Of a stretch of 64,000 bases of DNA, positions 35,431 to 47,986 are shown in pieces; the stretch's first letter is position 1; each line of letters begins with the position of its first letter. This DNA comes from Davidsoniella eucalypti (taxonomy: Eukaryota > Ascomycota > Sordariomycetes > Microascales > Ceratocystidaceae). Both the position numbers and the translations under genes were made by a program. The stretch covers positions 124,001 to 188,000 of the forward strand of contig RMBW01000043.1 of assembly GCA_004009845.1 (NCBI GenBank), in the 5' to 3' direction. The notes beneath the pieces were generated by a model. It saw only the letters and a list, made by a program, of their open reading frames with translations, made no database searches and was not told the DNA's origin.

Positions 35431-38340
35431 ATGAACGAACATTTTGCTTCTGTCGGCGCTGAGCCGTCAGAGCAGAACTTCGAGCATGGCGTCCAGGTGA
35501 TTGGCGAGGACAAGGAGTTCAAGTATGTCACAAGTTATCTCTCATGTTATCTCCCGTCCCTCAAAGAAGTGGACTTGTCTGTAGTCCGCCTTGCCGTGCC
35601 TTTGCTAACCCGCATTTGTCCTACCACCCTGTCTATAGTACCGATGTCTCAGCCTATCTACGCGCTACCGATGTTGCTCCTGCCGGGTTCAACTACCACG
35701 TGATCTCTGTGCTCGGCTCGCAGAGTACCGGAAAGTCAACGCTGCTAAACAGCCTGTTCCAGACCAAGTTCTCCGTCATGAGCGAAACCGAGCGTCGCCA
35801 GACCACGAAGGGCATCTGGATGAGCAAGAACAAGGCACAGGGAACCGAGCCCCGTATGGCTGACAACATTCTGGTCATGGACGTCGAGGGAACTGACGGC
35901 CGTGAACGTGGTGAGGACCAGGACTTTGAGCGCAAGAGCGCCCTGTTTGCGCTGGCTACCAGTGAGGTCCTGCTGCTGAACTTGTGGGAGACGCAGGTTG
36001 GTCTGTACCAGGGCGCCAACATGGGCTTGCTCAAAACGGTGTTCGAGGTCAACTTGCAGCTGTTCCTGAAAGACAAGAAGTAAGTTTATAATAGCTGCTC
36101 CACTGGGTGCTACATGGTAGATTTTGTTTTCGGGGGTTCCATTTCTAACCAGACATCAACAATCTCTAGCACAAGCCCTCGCTCGCTTCTATTCTTTGTA
36201 CTTCGTGACCATCTTGGAACTACACCACTGGTCAATCTACAGAACACTCTGGTTCAGGACCTGATCAAAATCTGGACCTCGATCTCAAAGCCCGCTGGAC
36301 TTGAGAACTCCAACATCCACGATTACTTCGACTTTGGCTTTGCTGCCCTACCTCACAAGATCTTGCAGCCTGATAAGTTTGTTGAGGAGGTCAACAAGTT
36401 ACGTTCGCGTCTAGCTGCCGGCCATCGCCCTGAAGGTGAGAGAAGCACCGACGCCCTCGAAGGCGCCATCTTCCTCCCCGAATACCACCGCCGTATCCCC
36501 GCCGACGGTGTGTCCGTCTACGCCCAAGGTATATGGGACCAGATTGTCGAGAACAAGGATCTTGATCTACCCACGCAACAAGAACTCCTGGCCCAGTTCC
36601 GCTGTGATGAAATTTCTCGTGAAGTTCTCATTGCCTTTGAGTCCGTCATCGCTCCGATGGAGGAGCAGCAGTCTAACGGTGCTAGACTGGGTAAGCCCGT
36701 GGTGATTGAGAACCTAGGTGACCATGGCTCCAAGGCCCGCAAGACTTGTGTTGCTTCATTTGAAGTCCAGGCCAGCCGCTACCACAAGGGCGTGTACCAA
36801 CGCAAACGCCAAGAGCTGGAAGGCAAGATGGACACTCGCCTCAAGACGCTGTACCAGGGCCAGCTGAGCGCGGTTCACAAGGCAGGAGTTGTATCGTTCA
36901 GCGAGGGTGTGAGCAACAAGGTGAAGCAGGGTCAACGGTCGGGTGCTGGATCGTACGAGTTCGCTGAGATTGTGGCTGCAGAGAAAGAGAAGGCTGTCAA
37001 GGAATTCTCTGCCCAAGCGCAGAGCCTCGTCATCGAGGATGTGGCATGGACCGACTTTTCATCCAACTCTCAGCTATTCGTGGCCGAGCTGGATGAGCAG
37101 AGCTCTCGCCTCCGCAAGGATGAGCTGCGCCGCCTCGCCGCCCGCGTCGAGCGCTGGGTGCGGTCGCGTCTTGGCGATGCCGTAGGCCTTGAATTCGGTA
37201 AGCTGGGTTCAGGCCGTGGCGGCGCCGGAGCTCCCGAGACTGGCACAACTGCGGCTGCCTCAGACACGGAACAGGATCTCTGGGACCGCGTGTGGACTGT
37301 ATTCACTGATATCGTCGGCGAGGCCGAGACCCGGTTCCGTGAGCGGGCTACCAGCTTCGAAGCTAGTGAGGACGAGGTGTCACTGGGTGTCTGGAAGCTG
37401 CGCCGCAAGAGCTGGGTGGCTCTGCGCGAGCGTGTACAGGAAGAGGTCATGGAGGGCAACATTCTGCTCAAGCTTCGCGAGAACTTCGAGGACAAGTTCC
37501 GCTACGACGATGCCGGCGTGCCGCGGATTTGGCGGCCTACCGACGACATCGAGGGTGTCTATACTAAAGCGCGCGAGTCAACACTCACGCTTGTGCCACT
37601 GTTGGCCCGCTTCGTCCTCAAGAGTGCCGACGGTGCATCGCCAGATCTGCCGGCATGGATAGGCGCACCGCCAGCCAATGCAGAGGCAGCCGACGAGGAG
37701 GAGGAGTCTCAGCCCATTGGCGGCGTGGACGAGGCCGAGGGCAAGAGTCTGCAAGAAGAAATGACGATGCTGAGCGAGGCCAAGCGCCAGGATCTTGTTG
37801 TGCGCTTCAAGAAGATGGCCGATGGTGTCTATGTCGAGGCCAAGCGGAGTGCTCTTGGCGGTGTTGCCATGGTGCCGTGGTACTTCTATGGCCTTCTGCT
37901 TGTGCTAGGCTGGAACGAGATATTTATGGGTAAGTCTTGTCGATATATAGCTGATTGCCACACCCTGTTGGTGTTTGGCCTGGGGTTCGGTCCTGATTTC
38001 GGTCTTGGTGTCTGGTTACTAACAGTACAATCTCATAGTTATCCGCAACCCTATCTTGTTCCTACTCATACTGATCCTGGGTGGTGGAACGTATATTGCC
38101 CACATGCTGAACCTTCTGGGTCCCATGATCCAGATGACGAATGCTGCCGTCAACCAAGGCATGGAGCTGGGTAAGGAACAGCTCCGTAGTTTCATTGCCA
38201 ACTCCGACATGGCTCGCGGTGCTATTGGTGCTACTCCCATTGGCGGTGCCGGAAACAACAGAACAGAGCCCATTGCTCTAGATGACTTGGATAGCCGTGG
38301 CAAGAAGGCGGCGGCTTCAGAGAACCTGGAGGATATCTAA
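35431..38340 (+). CDS. SEY1: Sey1 (atlastin/RHD3-type) ER membrane-fusion GTPase
   Basis: A dynamin-like GTPase that fuses ER tubules homotypically. Exons are 35431-35522, 35639-36079, 36170-37929 and 38039-38340, giving about 864 aa, the family's usual size. G1 is GSQSTGKST at residues 57-65 and G3 is DVEGTDG at 112-118; the RD motif of the guanine-specificity loop appears in [16 protein letters not shown] long helical middle domain follows. Two membrane segments lie near the C-terminus ([14 protein letters not shown] and [20 protein letters not shown]), with the third intron between them. The tail is cytosolic. The short first exon is supported by the join EFN|TDVSAYL. SEY1 is convergent with RNH201, with 631 bp between stops. 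Confidence 0.95.
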
Positions 38341-38971
38341 CCCGTAAAACCCGAATATTTTATGCTATAGAGAAAGAAAGAAAGAAAGAAAGAAAGGTGA
38401 TGGGTGTAGTTAGAAAAGGCATTATGGTTGACGACACCTCTATCATTGGTGTGTGTATTTTTCTCGGTTCTTGTTTCGGTTTTTGCTTCCTCTTGGGTGT
38501 TAGCATTGGTGTTGCTTTTCCTATGAACCGGTTCGACTCGTGTTCGCCTCGTTTTCATTTCATTTCATTTCATATCGTTTTGTTTTGTTCTGTTCCTTAT
38601 TTGGCTTTCCCCCCTTCCCTGCATATTATCACAGCCTGTGTATATATATGTCTTCCCCGTTTTATGCTGCTGCTTCTTATATATATATATAAATACCATG
38701 ATTTTCCGATTGCTATGTTCACATGATCACGATGCTTTGTTTTTCGTACGAGTATAACGTACACCACGCTCTTCTTAATTCATAAGTTCAGTTGAGCTCG
38801 GTATAAAGGTGGCTGATTATATAATGTCTATATGCATATCATATACGAAACCAGTAGTAGATCTTATCGAAGCACGAGATTGATAAGATCTTGATGAAAA
38901 AATCACAGAAACCAACGCCCGAACACCATGTAAATCGCCAATAACCCACTACGCCCCCAATCAGCTAATAC
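38341..38971. other. Convergent 3' region SEY1/RNH201
   Basis: It contains an (AGAA)n microsatellite at about 38369-38396, a repeated CATTT stretch near 38556 and (AT)n at about 38679-38691. These are 3' untranslated and terminator sequences of the two convergent genes. Confidence 0.55.
38369..38396. repeat. (AGAA)n tetranucleotide microsatellite
   Basis: About seven tandem AGAA units lie 28 bp beyond the SEY1 stop codon, probably within its 3' UTR. The tract is perfect and likely to vary in length among strains. Confidence 0.85.
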
Positions 38972-40015
38972 TCAAAAGGCAAGCCCAGACGGCCGACCGT
39001 ACCATGTGCCCAGCTCGTTCTTAGCAACTTCTTCTTCAGACTCGGTCTTGAAGAAGTCAGTAACGCGGATCTCGTTGGGATCTTTCGGCTCTGTCCACTC
39101 AACTTTGACATTATTCGTCTTAGCCTCTATCAAATCCTTCGATGTACCCCAACTAAAGCGACATTCCGATCCCCAGCCGAACACGGGATGCATGTTATCC
39201 TTAAGCCACGAAGTACAGCGAGCATCACTGGGATATCCCGAGCCCCAACTCATGGCTAGGTCGCCCTCCTTCGTACGACCTTCTAGACCGGTAGCGTGCG
39301 TACGATACAGAACTTCCAAGGCAACATCTCGCGTAACTTTGGCACAGACCGAAGCTGCACTGACGACGGGATACAAACTATCGGCCTTCTTTGCCACGGT
39401 AATTCCGATGGTGGGAAATATACGCTGGAGTTTAGCCTGGTATGCGGCCGGTTGGCCGATGGTATCGACGTAGATGTGGGCGAGGTTTACGCCTTGGGCA
39501 AGCACGCCGTTGATCAGGGATATGGTAGCGTCGACAGCCTGAGCGTTGAGGTTATACGGCATGGGCTGCAACATGCCCGCCGAGATGGCGCGGGCCGACA
39601 GAGCAGAGACAGCCCAGCCGCAGGTCTCGGCCAAATCAGAAGTCGGATCGCACAGAGTCTTGATAAGACCGGCGCGCACCGACGGCGTCAGCACCTTGGA
39701 ATCGTCAAAGTGGTGGGTTTGGCGTAGGAGTGAGTCGGAGAGGGCTTCGGGGAGGTAGAAGACGCCGTAGACCATGGGACCGAGAACGGGACCGCGACCG
39801 GCTTCGTCGACGCCGAGAATGCAGGCTTTGCCGAGGGCATTGGACGTCCCGTTCTCGTCGGCTGATGGCGAAGAAGGCGCCGCGAGACAGGCGGGAACGG
39901 GCGAAAAGTATGTGTATGATTCGCCGGCCTGGATAGCGGTTTCGTTGATCGAAGGCGGAATATGGGTCGTCGAAGTTGGTTCGACGGGCTTGTGTGATTT
40001 TGATGCTTTGGCCAT
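38972..40015 (-). CDS. RNH201: Ribonuclease H2 catalytic subunit A
   Basis: The catalytic subunit of RNase H2 removes ribonucleotides misincorporated in DNA and RNA of RNA:DNA hybrids; it works with the B and C subunits in the nucleus. A single 347-codon exon runs from ATG at 40015. The catalytic carboxylates fit the family: Asp70-Glu71 in GVDEAGRGPVLGP, Asp184 in IYVDTIG and Asp212 in KKADSLYP. The conserved SVCAKVTRD and GSGYPSD motifs are also present. The first ~60 residues form a low-complexity extension. Near the C-terminus IRVTDFF resembles a PCNA-interaction motif, but that is only a pattern. It is divergent from MIF2. Confidence 0.95.
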   Translation of the reverse strand: MAKASKSHKPVEPTSTTHIPPSINETAIQAGESYTYFSPVPACLAAPSSPSADENGTSNALGKACILGVDEAGRGPVLGPMVYGVFYLPEALSDSLLRQTHHFDDSKVLTPSVRAGLIKTLCDPTSDLAETCGWAVSALSARAISAGMLQPMPYNLNAQAVDATISLINGVLAQGVNLAHIYVDTIGQPAAYQAKLQRIFPTIGITVAKKADSLYPVVSAASVCAKVTRDVALEVLYRTHATGLEGRTKEGDLAMSWGSGYPSDARCTSWLKDNMHPVFGWGSECRFSWGTSKDLIEAKTNNVKVEWTEPKDPNEIRVTDFFKTESEEEVAKNELGTWYGRPSGLAF

Positions 40016-40951
40016 TTTGTCGGAGTTATCTAAACACTAGTTTTACAAAAAGTCTATGTATTTTCTCGACATGTGAAAGCTTGCAAGTCAAAGAAATCTC
40101 TAGATATGTAGTTTAAACGCGTCGTAGTTTCTCATTATGTCAGCACGCTTAACGCGTAAAGAACATCCTATTTAGTGGGTAGCATTGCTATTGCTTAGGA
40201 ATGACAGGGAAGGAAGCTTTCTATAAGATGAAAACTTTAGCTCCACTCTTATTCTATACGCACTAACAAAGAAAAAGAATATGGAGTGCCTTCTTTTTGT
40301 CTTTTGCTAGGCTATTACCATGGACTTCAACCCAGTCGCGTTCTTTTTATTATCTTTTTCTCACGACTTTTGGAAGATAATTCGCAACTTCCTCGTGTGA
40401 AGACCTCTAAGCGGCACTTGCCTGTCCTGTTCAGAGTTGGCAACATTTTCCCCAAAACTGTTTACTCTAATTTCTTTATGTGCGATCTTTCTGTTCTTTT
40501 ATTCTTTTATTTTCTTCGCCCCGCATCGAAACCAACAAGCGCGAAACAACGCCGAAATCAAAACAGGTCGTTATTTCATCGATATCGAGATTGATTCTTC
40601 TTCTGCTCTTTGACTCGGCGCATCGCTTTGTCGCAATAGTTTCAAGTCGAAACAAGATATATATATATACGCCATATCATACTGGCTTGATCTAGAATCT
40701 TCTTCGCCTTGCCATTGACGACGTTGCGACTATCAGCTTGAATTCCGTCCATCATCGACGCGCCAGACCAGATTGCGCCCAGGATCCCGACGTTCGAGAA
40801 ACTCTCAGCAACTACGAACCTAATAGCGTCTTTTCCGGCCCGAGTCAGACACAAAAGCGGCCTTGTTCTACTCTCTCATTAGCACAGCTCCATCGAGAGA
40901 GATCAGCACCACTAGTCCTCGAGAGAGCTTCTCTGCTCGCCTCATATCGCC
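40016..40951. promoter_or_regulatory. Divergent promoter of RNH201 and MIF2
   Basis: These 936 bp separate the start codons of two head-to-head genes acting on chromosomes, and presumably contain both promoters. Visible are pyrimidine-rich tracts near 40280-40520 and short AT runs near 40660. No specific factor site could be assigned. Confidence 0.5.
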
Positions 40952-42979
40952 ATGTCCCAAGCCCGTGGCGCAGGCGGTCGCCGCCAAACACAGAAAATAT
41001 TCGAGTTGGGCCAGGCAGGCCGGTGAGAGAGCCTTCCTGTCGCTGTAACCAGTGCTATATAGTTGCTAACCGATGCTGCTAATCTCATAGAAAAACCGGT
41101 GTTATTCTTCCAGACAACGGCCGTCGTGATGAGCACGGCCTGCAGCCTCTCGATGGCCTCTTTTCTTCACCTTCAAAGGCAGACGGGTCAACCCCTCGAC
41201 AGGCAGATCGTTCAATGGGCGAAGAAGCCATGGAAATGGACCACGGTAAGCTTCGAAACAACACTAATATGCAGCAGCTTGAAGCTAACCTATCATCTTC
41301 TCTACCCCGAAGACTCTAGTCCTGGACCTTCTACAGTGATGCGCAACCGTCGCTCTGGCGCTTCTGCCCTCCCAGTCTCTCGATCGCCTGTACGGACAGC
41401 ACTAGGATCGCCGGCTGTTAAGAATCCGCGCCTTAGTGCTAATCTACCGCCTCCCTCACGCCAATCGCAGTCTTTACAGGTTGTACCCGAATCACCCGCA
41501 GTTGAAAGACCGCGCACCATCAGTCGCAATCTATTTGCCGCTCCTGTTGCGATCATGGCTCGTTCCTCAGCAGGCAACAAGGCCTCCCCAAAGAAGAAGA
41601 AGCAGACGACCATGCGGCGGTTTATGCCAGAATCCGACGACGAGCCTGACGATGTGGATGTGAACTTGCCTGAACAGGCCGACGCCGATATCTTCGACGA
41701 GTCCATGCAGATGATCAAAGAATTCATCCCACCATCAGATGCGCCGCCAGTGTACGACGATATGGAGGACGAAGAGGAGGCTTCACGAGAGCCAACACCA
41801 CCTCCTGCGAAGAAAAAAGGCCGCCAGTCCAAATCCGATTCTCGACAAGCACAAGCAAAAGCCAGCCCTAAACAAAAGCCCATATCCGCACCCAGGTCCA
41901 AGATTGCGAAGAGAACACGAGAGCCTGAACCTGAACCTGAACCAGACGTCGAAGATGAAGAAGACGATGTGGAATATCAAGAACCAGAGCCTATGCCATC
42001 ACCACCAAAACGATCCCGTATACAAGAACCGCCGCTGAAGAGCAAGCCCATATCAGCACCTACGAAAAACCTTTCTTCAAAGCCTTCGCCCGGACAAGCC
42101 CTTCGTCGCAAAGCCCGCGCACCAAATCAACCGAAGAAAACCGTGGTCTCACAATCATCTGCCGCTGCTGAAAACGACGAAGATGACGACGCAGGAGACC
42201 GATCTCTAGTACAAGTCCAACGAGGACCACCGCCACCAAAACGCCGTGGAATCATGTCTGTTCACACCAACACTATCACGACAACCCGGTCTGGTCGTTC
42301 CTCATACAGGCCCCTCCAGTTCTGGAAGGGTGAGCACGTTGATGTGGATGAAGAGACGGTCCAGGATGTCACTGGCAAATCTGCCTTTGTTATGCATGCC
42401 ATCAAGGAAGTGGTCCGCGTAGAAGACGACAGTCCATCGCCGAAGCGTTCCAAGCGCCGTGCTAAGAAACCATCGGCCAAAACAACGAAGCGGCAAGCTT
42501 CCGGTCAGCCGGACATGCCTCTTGAGCGCTGGGAACGCAATCCCGGCGTAATCGAGGGCGATGTCGTGCTTTGGACATACGAACACGAAAAGGATCCTCC
42601 AGGCCCCGACGAAGAAGTCGGCATTGTCGTCGAACAACTTGCTCTGTCATCCACCGCTGTGGAAACTCGTCAAATCAAGGATGCCACTTTCCGCTACGCA
42701 AAGACGATGAGTCTAGGCTTCATGGGCAGTGGCATCGTCGACTTGCCCCCCGGCAGTGAAAAACGACCCAAGAACTCTCGTCACATGCAACTAGTATTCT
42801 TCATCGCTTATGGACGAGTCAAAGTCACGATACACGATAACGAATTCCGTATCGGTCAAGGCGGCCAGTTCTTCGTACCGCGTGGAAACTACTACAGCAT
42901 TGCTAATGATTACGATGAGCCAGCTCGAATTTTCTTTGCCCAGGCGTGTGAAGTTGAAATGCAGCCGGAAGATGCGTAA
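40952..42979 (+). CDS. MIF2: Inner-kinetochore protein Mif2/CENP-C
   Basis: CENP-C binds the centromeric (CENP-A) nucleosome and scaffolds the kinetochore. Exons are 40952-41022, 41091-41245 and 41313-42979, giving about 630 aa. The N-terminus contains KTGVILPDNGRRDEHGLQPL, typical of fungal Mif2. Basic and acidic disordered stretches follow. The CENP-C signature is at about 42290-42345 (RSGRSSYRPLQFWKGEHVDV). The C-terminal cupin dimerisation domain includes HMQLVFFIAYGRVKVTIHD and GGQFFVPRGNYYSIAND. The start was chosen because the first exon (MSQARGAGGRRQTQKIFELG) joins in frame through two canonical introns of 68 and 67 nt. A longer open frame beginning at 41063 is an artefact of reading through introns. 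Confidence 0.93.
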
Positions 42980-43543
42980 CGTGAGAATTAGAAAGGATGT
43001 TAAATTCGAGCCTTCAATGTAGGAACAAAGCTGGTAAAGATTGGAATAAGGATACTTTTCTTTTTTTCCCTTGCTTCTTTCTTTTCAAAGTTTCAATAAC
43101 TATGGAATGGAATATATTGTCATATAATCCAAGGTGTTTTCATGCAAGTTAGGGTTTTCTTCTTTGTTTTCTCTCTTACCTAGGGTTTATTCATGTATCT
43201 TGGGGGAGGTCACTTGGTCGGTCAGGTTAGGTTAGGTCATGGAGGCGGGTTTGTTTTGCTTTGTTTTGTTTTTGTAATTCATTCTTGGGTTCTTCTTTTA
43301 TATCTTGCATACTTCTTCTTCTTCTCATTATATCTATTCTTTTTCTTTTCTCTCAAGTTTTGTCTAAGGTTTCTGGAATGATCATCATGACTTGGCCTTT
43401 TTTGAATTTCTTTTCGTATTTTTCAAGTGGAAATCTCAATGTATATACCATCAATATCTCAAATGAGCGAACAAATAAGTTACATCCACCGAATATATAC
43501 CCATCCATACGTATGTCAAGTCATGTCATATAACTGACTTCCT
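42980..43543. other. Convergent 3' region MIF2/YME2
   Basis: The 564 bp between the stops of two convergent genes are T-rich and contain TAGGGTT at 43150 and 43181. No gene is seen; the short plus-strand frames are low-complexity. Confidence 0.5.
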
Positions 43544-46348
43544 CTAAGATTGGCTACTCAAGATCTTCTTCATAGCCAGAATCTTGACTTCGTACTCGTT
43601 AATCTTCTGCTGGCTCTGATCCATCTTCTCTAGTAGATACTTGGTTCGGTTAGCCACTTGCCATGGCTGCTTCGGAAGAGTTCCGAGAAGTGCCATCTCA
43701 GCCTCAACTTTATCAATCTTCTTAGTCTCAACCTTGACGAGCTCTAGTAACGCATCGAGATCTAGGCGTGCACGTAGCACACTATCCGCAACTAGAGCAG
43801 AGAACACAGCGCTATGCACGGATTTACCCGGAGTAATGGCTCGCGGTCTTCCGGATTGCCATCTCACAGAGACAAGTTCTTGCGCAGCGAGACCGTCGAT
43901 GGCGGCTGCTGCGGCAATGGTGTCGCCGGCGAAGAGGCCTGACAGAAGGACTTCTTCATAGCGTATGGTATAGTTGTTAGCTAGCTGGCTGATGAGAATC
44001 CAGGCTTGTTGCGGCGTCCATGTCTTGGCTATAGAATTAGTAGATACCGAAGAGGATGGCGGCGCATCAGAGGCGACACGCGGTGTTAGATACATGCGCA
44101 CGATTTCGGATGCCTGTTGAGACACCATCTCATCCAGTGCCTGCTGGGGTGTCTCGTTGGAGATCAAGCGACGAGAAAGAGCCTCGAGATCAGTGACTCG
44201 ACCTCCCAGAGTGCGAATAACCTTGTCTAGCTCTTCAAAATCGAGCTTGGCAATGCGCTGCTTCGCAGCCTCCTTGGCTACATCATCATCTGAGGCATCG
44301 GGAGCAAGTCGACCGAGTACGAACGAACGAGCGATATCGGGTTCTAGGTCACCAAGAGCAACAGTATGGAAAGCACGATCCGGAAGCACCCGTGACAGAG
44401 CTTTGCTGAACGATGAGTCAGCAGTCATAAACACAACATGAGCGGCATGGTTTTGAACCAAAAGAGCTGCCCATTCGGTGAGCTTTTCGTAGAAAACCCC
44501 GTTTTCTTCAGCACCGTACAGAAAATTGTCGATGACAACAACAGAACGACGTTCAGGATGAGCCTCTAGGAAAGCATCTTCTGAAAGATCAGAATCCTTC
44601 ATCTTAACTTGGTCGGCGACTGAGACCTCCTTGAGGGCAACTGCTGTGGTGTGCAGAATACGGGCTACTTGTGCCTCGAAAGTCTCGCTGAACGAAGACT
44701 TGACACCCGTCGTTCCTTGTATGGCCAAATCGACCATGCTACCCATGCTATAAGCCCAGGCAAAGATAGGACGGTAACCAACAGACGCAGCCAAATTCTT
44801 CAGGGCAACACTCTCACCACGAGCATCAGCAATGGGCTTGCAGTCGAGAACTAGCACGTTTTTACGACCATTGAGAGCCTGATGAAGCACAAGCTCAGTC
44901 TTGCCAGAGCCTCGCGGGCCGTGGACAACCACAAAAGTGTCCGTGTTCTCACGTATCCATGTTTTGATCTCATCAACGAGTTCCTGCTGCTCTTCCCACA
45001 CAACACTGAACACCTTGGCGTCATGCCAAGAAGCACCAGCAAACGAGAGTAGGTCTGAAGTACGACTCTTGAACCATGTGAAGACGGCATTTTGCTGAAT
45101 ATCAAACGAGAATGAGTGCTGAATGTGAGTCTGAACAAAAAACTTGCGGATGGGGTCAAACAGCGAGGCCGTCACTGCGGCGAGGAATGCAGCAAGAATG
45201 GGAATTACAATACGCGGATGCGAAGTAAGCCATGTCCAAAAGCTGCGCATGCGGATGTTGGTTTCGTACGATGTACGCAACTTAGTCCCGCTCTTGCCAC
45301 CGCCTAACTCGGCTGGGACAATGATTCCGTGTAAACAGTTGCGAGCCATGATAGCATCGTTCATGGACGCAAAGTCAACGTAGGCGTAGCGCGGAAGGAT
45401 CTTTGAATCGAACGGCTGCGATGTGATTTCGGAAATTTTTCCATAGCGGCGGAAGAGACTGTAGATATTCTCTTGGGACAGTTCGACAGCAACGCCATCG
45501 GCGTCTTTGGGGGTAAACTCGATTTTGATACGACGTCCAGGAAAACGGCGGAGATCTTCTAGCCATGGCACGCCCTTCACCAGACCGATATCAATGCCTG
45601 TAATGGGACTGTACCAAGTTCTCACGGGATTTGCTTTGAGGTTCTCGCATATCTCCTCTATACTGACATTAGCTTGATGACATGTCTTCTAGTCGGTTTC
45701 TTTTTTCAGCTTACCGGCAACCTTCTTGGGATCAGCACCGGCTTGATACCTGACTTTGACGAACGCACCGCCATCCTTGAGACGGGGGATGACCTCTGTA
45801 ATCTGCACTTGCGGGTGGTTTCCAATAGCCTGGCGAGCAAGACCAATGGGATCTGAGCCTCGGGATGGGTCGGCGAGGCGGCGGATGATATCTGACTGAG
45901 ACGGGCTTAGCCACTCAAGTCCAAAGGCGATCTTGACCGGAAGGAAGAAGGTATCTGGCAATGAGGGTTAGTATAACTCGTATCCCTTAAATGTAGATAT
46001 AGTAACTAATAGATACGTACTATTGACGAAGAACAGAGCCTCGTTGTTCCGGGCAGCTATGTGGCCTCCGCGACGATCCTCTGCTGTCTCGGCATCTTCT
46101 ACGTGCTCAGGTGCCGGCTTTGCACTAGAATCTTCAGTAGAAGCGGCAGCACCAGACGGTGGCGTGGCAATGGAGCTGTCCCATCTCACACTAGCAACAG
46201 GCGGCCCTCCCCTCTGCTGCCGGGCCTGAGGTCTGAGGAAAACACGTGACAGCGGTACTGCAGTAGTAATGCTTCTCCGCGATGCAAGCAACATGCGATG
46301 CTGAGTTGCCGCCAAAGCTTGTGTTTGCGAGCGACGCAAGAGCATCAT
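43544..46348 (-). CDS. YME2: Yme2 mitochondrial inner-membrane protein
   Basis: Yme2 (Escape protein 2, Rna12) is a mitochondrial inner-membrane protein that influences mtDNA maintenance and nucleoid structure. Exons on the minus strand are 46348-46021, 45954-45715 and 45657-43544, giving about 893 aa. The Arg/Ser/Ala-rich N-terminus (LLASRRSITTAVPLSRVFLR) is a plausible presequence. Then come the family segment EALFFVN|NTFFLPVKIAFGLEWL, an RRM-like fold at about 228-300, and one transmembrane helix at about 338-357 (RIVIPILAAFLAAVTASLF). An AAA-like ATPase follows with Walker A GPRGSGKT at 436-443. The second intron (45658-45714) was placed by reading frame: GTAAGC donor, GCTAATG branch, TATAG acceptor. 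Confidence 0.92.
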
Positions 46349-47335
46349 TTTGTTCGTTTTTCTTCGATACTTTTTAGCTTGTGTTACCTAGCGCCCTGGA
46401 TGAGAGATATAAATTCTGTCAGGACTTAGATATTTTAGACCATTTCGATGAAACTTAGGTGAAAATGAGAAAAGAAGACGAAAATTGGCTTTGTTTTGTT
46501 GATAATTAATGCCTTCACAATTAAGGTTGAACGGAAATTTCGAAAGCTTCAGTGGAGGAGCCAATTCCAATTACAGTAATGGCTCAATTGAGCAGAGGTA
46601 GCATTTCTCTGAGTGGTAGATACGAAGCAACAAGGCCGCATTTTGTCATCACCAACCATGGACTATTATATAATCTTGGTATCTTACTGTGTATTAATCA
46701 TGATCTTGTGGTCTGCTCTGGTTCTACTCTATGTCACGATAAGATTCGGCTATTTGCAGTGCAAGAAAGCTTATTGCTAGCTTTTACCGTTCACTCGTTG
46801 CTGTATGTACTATATGTACTAGCACAAGCTGATGATCATTTTCGGAACAAGCTCATTGGCAATGCAACTAGCGGGGTTAGCTGCCCGCCAAAATTGCTTC
46901 TAGCCGAAGTTTTGCACAAAGTGAAAGCGAAAAAAGGAAACATTATTGTGCCCCGCCTTCTTGTTTAAAAACAAAGAGAACAAATACAAAGTGAGAAAAA
47001 AATAGCTGGCTAAAGGCTGTGGTTGACTAAAAAAGTTTGCTTTATTTTTCGCCTATGCTCTGCTTAGTTTGCATAGAGAAAGCTCGATTGATTGACTTCA
47101 ACGTAGCGCAAACTATGCGAAAGCCTTTATAGAAAGAAGCATTACATCTTGTTTGCATAATCGTTACCCCAGGCACACGAACCAACCATCAGCCTTTCTT
47201 GACTAATATATTGTTTCTGCTGCAATTATTAGTAATCAAGTTACTTCGTTCAGACTGCAGAGCTATTACCTACTACAACTAACAATCACCGATAGACCAT
47301 CATCGTCATCTATCTCGACTATCCCCGTCGTCACC
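46349..47335. other. Divergent intergenic region YME2/EMI1
   Basis: These 987 bp separate two divergently transcribed genes for mitochondrial or twin-CX9C proteins. A 138-codon plus-strand frame (46552-46968) has no recognisable similarity and ordinary AT-rich third positions, so it is not called. The DNA before 47336 is A/C-rich leader. Confidence 0.5.
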
Positions 47336-47986
47336 ATGGGTTGGTTCTGGTCAAGCAGCAAACCGGAGGCTCCCTCTACTCCCTCTACTTTTTCATCACA
47401 ACAACAGTCATCTTTAACGCCATCACAAAGCCCAGCGAAACCCACAGCGTCAGAGCCCGACCCTGAACTCCAGAAATTCGTCGATCTCTTCTCCGAAGCC
47501 GCATCTACAACCGCAACTTCTTCTTCCTCTTCTAGTCCACGACCAAATTTTCTCCCTACTTTCCTCAAGGGTTCTCAACCATCCTCAGCTTCTACCTCTT
47601 CTTCCGATACCATAAATCCCGATTGTCCTGAACAGCTTTCGCCTATCGCCGAGGCCATCCTTCCCGTCGAGATGTCGTGTAGACAAGCCTTCGATATGGC
47701 TTTCTCTTGTCAGTCCTTTGGCGGTCAATGGACTTCTATATATCGTACTGGAGAGATGCGTCCCTGTGGAGATCTTTGGAATGACTTTTGGTTTTGCATG
47801 CGTCATAATAACTCCTCCGGGCCTGTAACGGATGATCTCGTTCGGGGCCACTATCGCTCCAAGGAATGGGAAAAGTACTACGCCAATGGAAAGAAGAGCT
47901 CTGAAGATGTCTGGCAGAGCAGAGAAGAGAGAGTCCCTGTTGGTACTGCCTTCCAAACTCCAGTTCCCAGCTTTGACGAAGAGTAG
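47336..47986 (+). CDS. EMI1: Emi1-like twin-CX9C protein (DUF3128)
   Basis: A 216-aa, single-exon protein with the DUF3128 domain of yeast Emi1 (early meiotic induction protein 1). The first ~100 residues are Ser/Pro/Thr-rich and disordered. The conserved core has a twin CX9C motif: Cys115/Cys125 (CRQAFDMAFSC) and Cys144/Cys154 (CGDLWNDFWFC), separated by GGQWTSIYRTGEMRPC. Twin-CX9C proteins are usually folded by Mia40 in the mitochondrial intermembrane space, but Emi1 itself was found through meiotic induction of IME1. The exact role here is uncertain. The start has a strong context (GTCACCATGG). It is convergent with HSP70. Confidence 0.88.
   Translation: MGWFWSSSKPEAPSTPSTFSSQQQSSLTPSQSPAKPTASEPDPELQKFVDLFSEAASTTATSSSSSSPRPNFLPTFLKGSQPSSASTSSSDTINPDCPEQLSPIAEAILPVEMSCRQAFDMAFSCQSFGGQWTSIYRTGEMRPCGDLWNDFWFCMRHNNSSGPVTDDLVRGHYRSKEWEKYYANGKKSSEDVWQSREERVPVGTAFQTPVPSFDEE

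Noticed and set aside
41063..41312. Alternative MIF2 start at 41063
   Set aside because: It reads through two canonical introns; the spliced N-terminus from 40952 matches the Mif2 family.
41302..41901. 199-codon minus-strand ORF opposite MIF2
   Set aside because: It is the antisense shadow of a conserved, spliced plus-strand gene.
46552..46968. 138-codon ORF between YME2 and EMI1
   Set aside because: Third positions are unbiased, no family is recognised, and it lies in a divergent promoter region.
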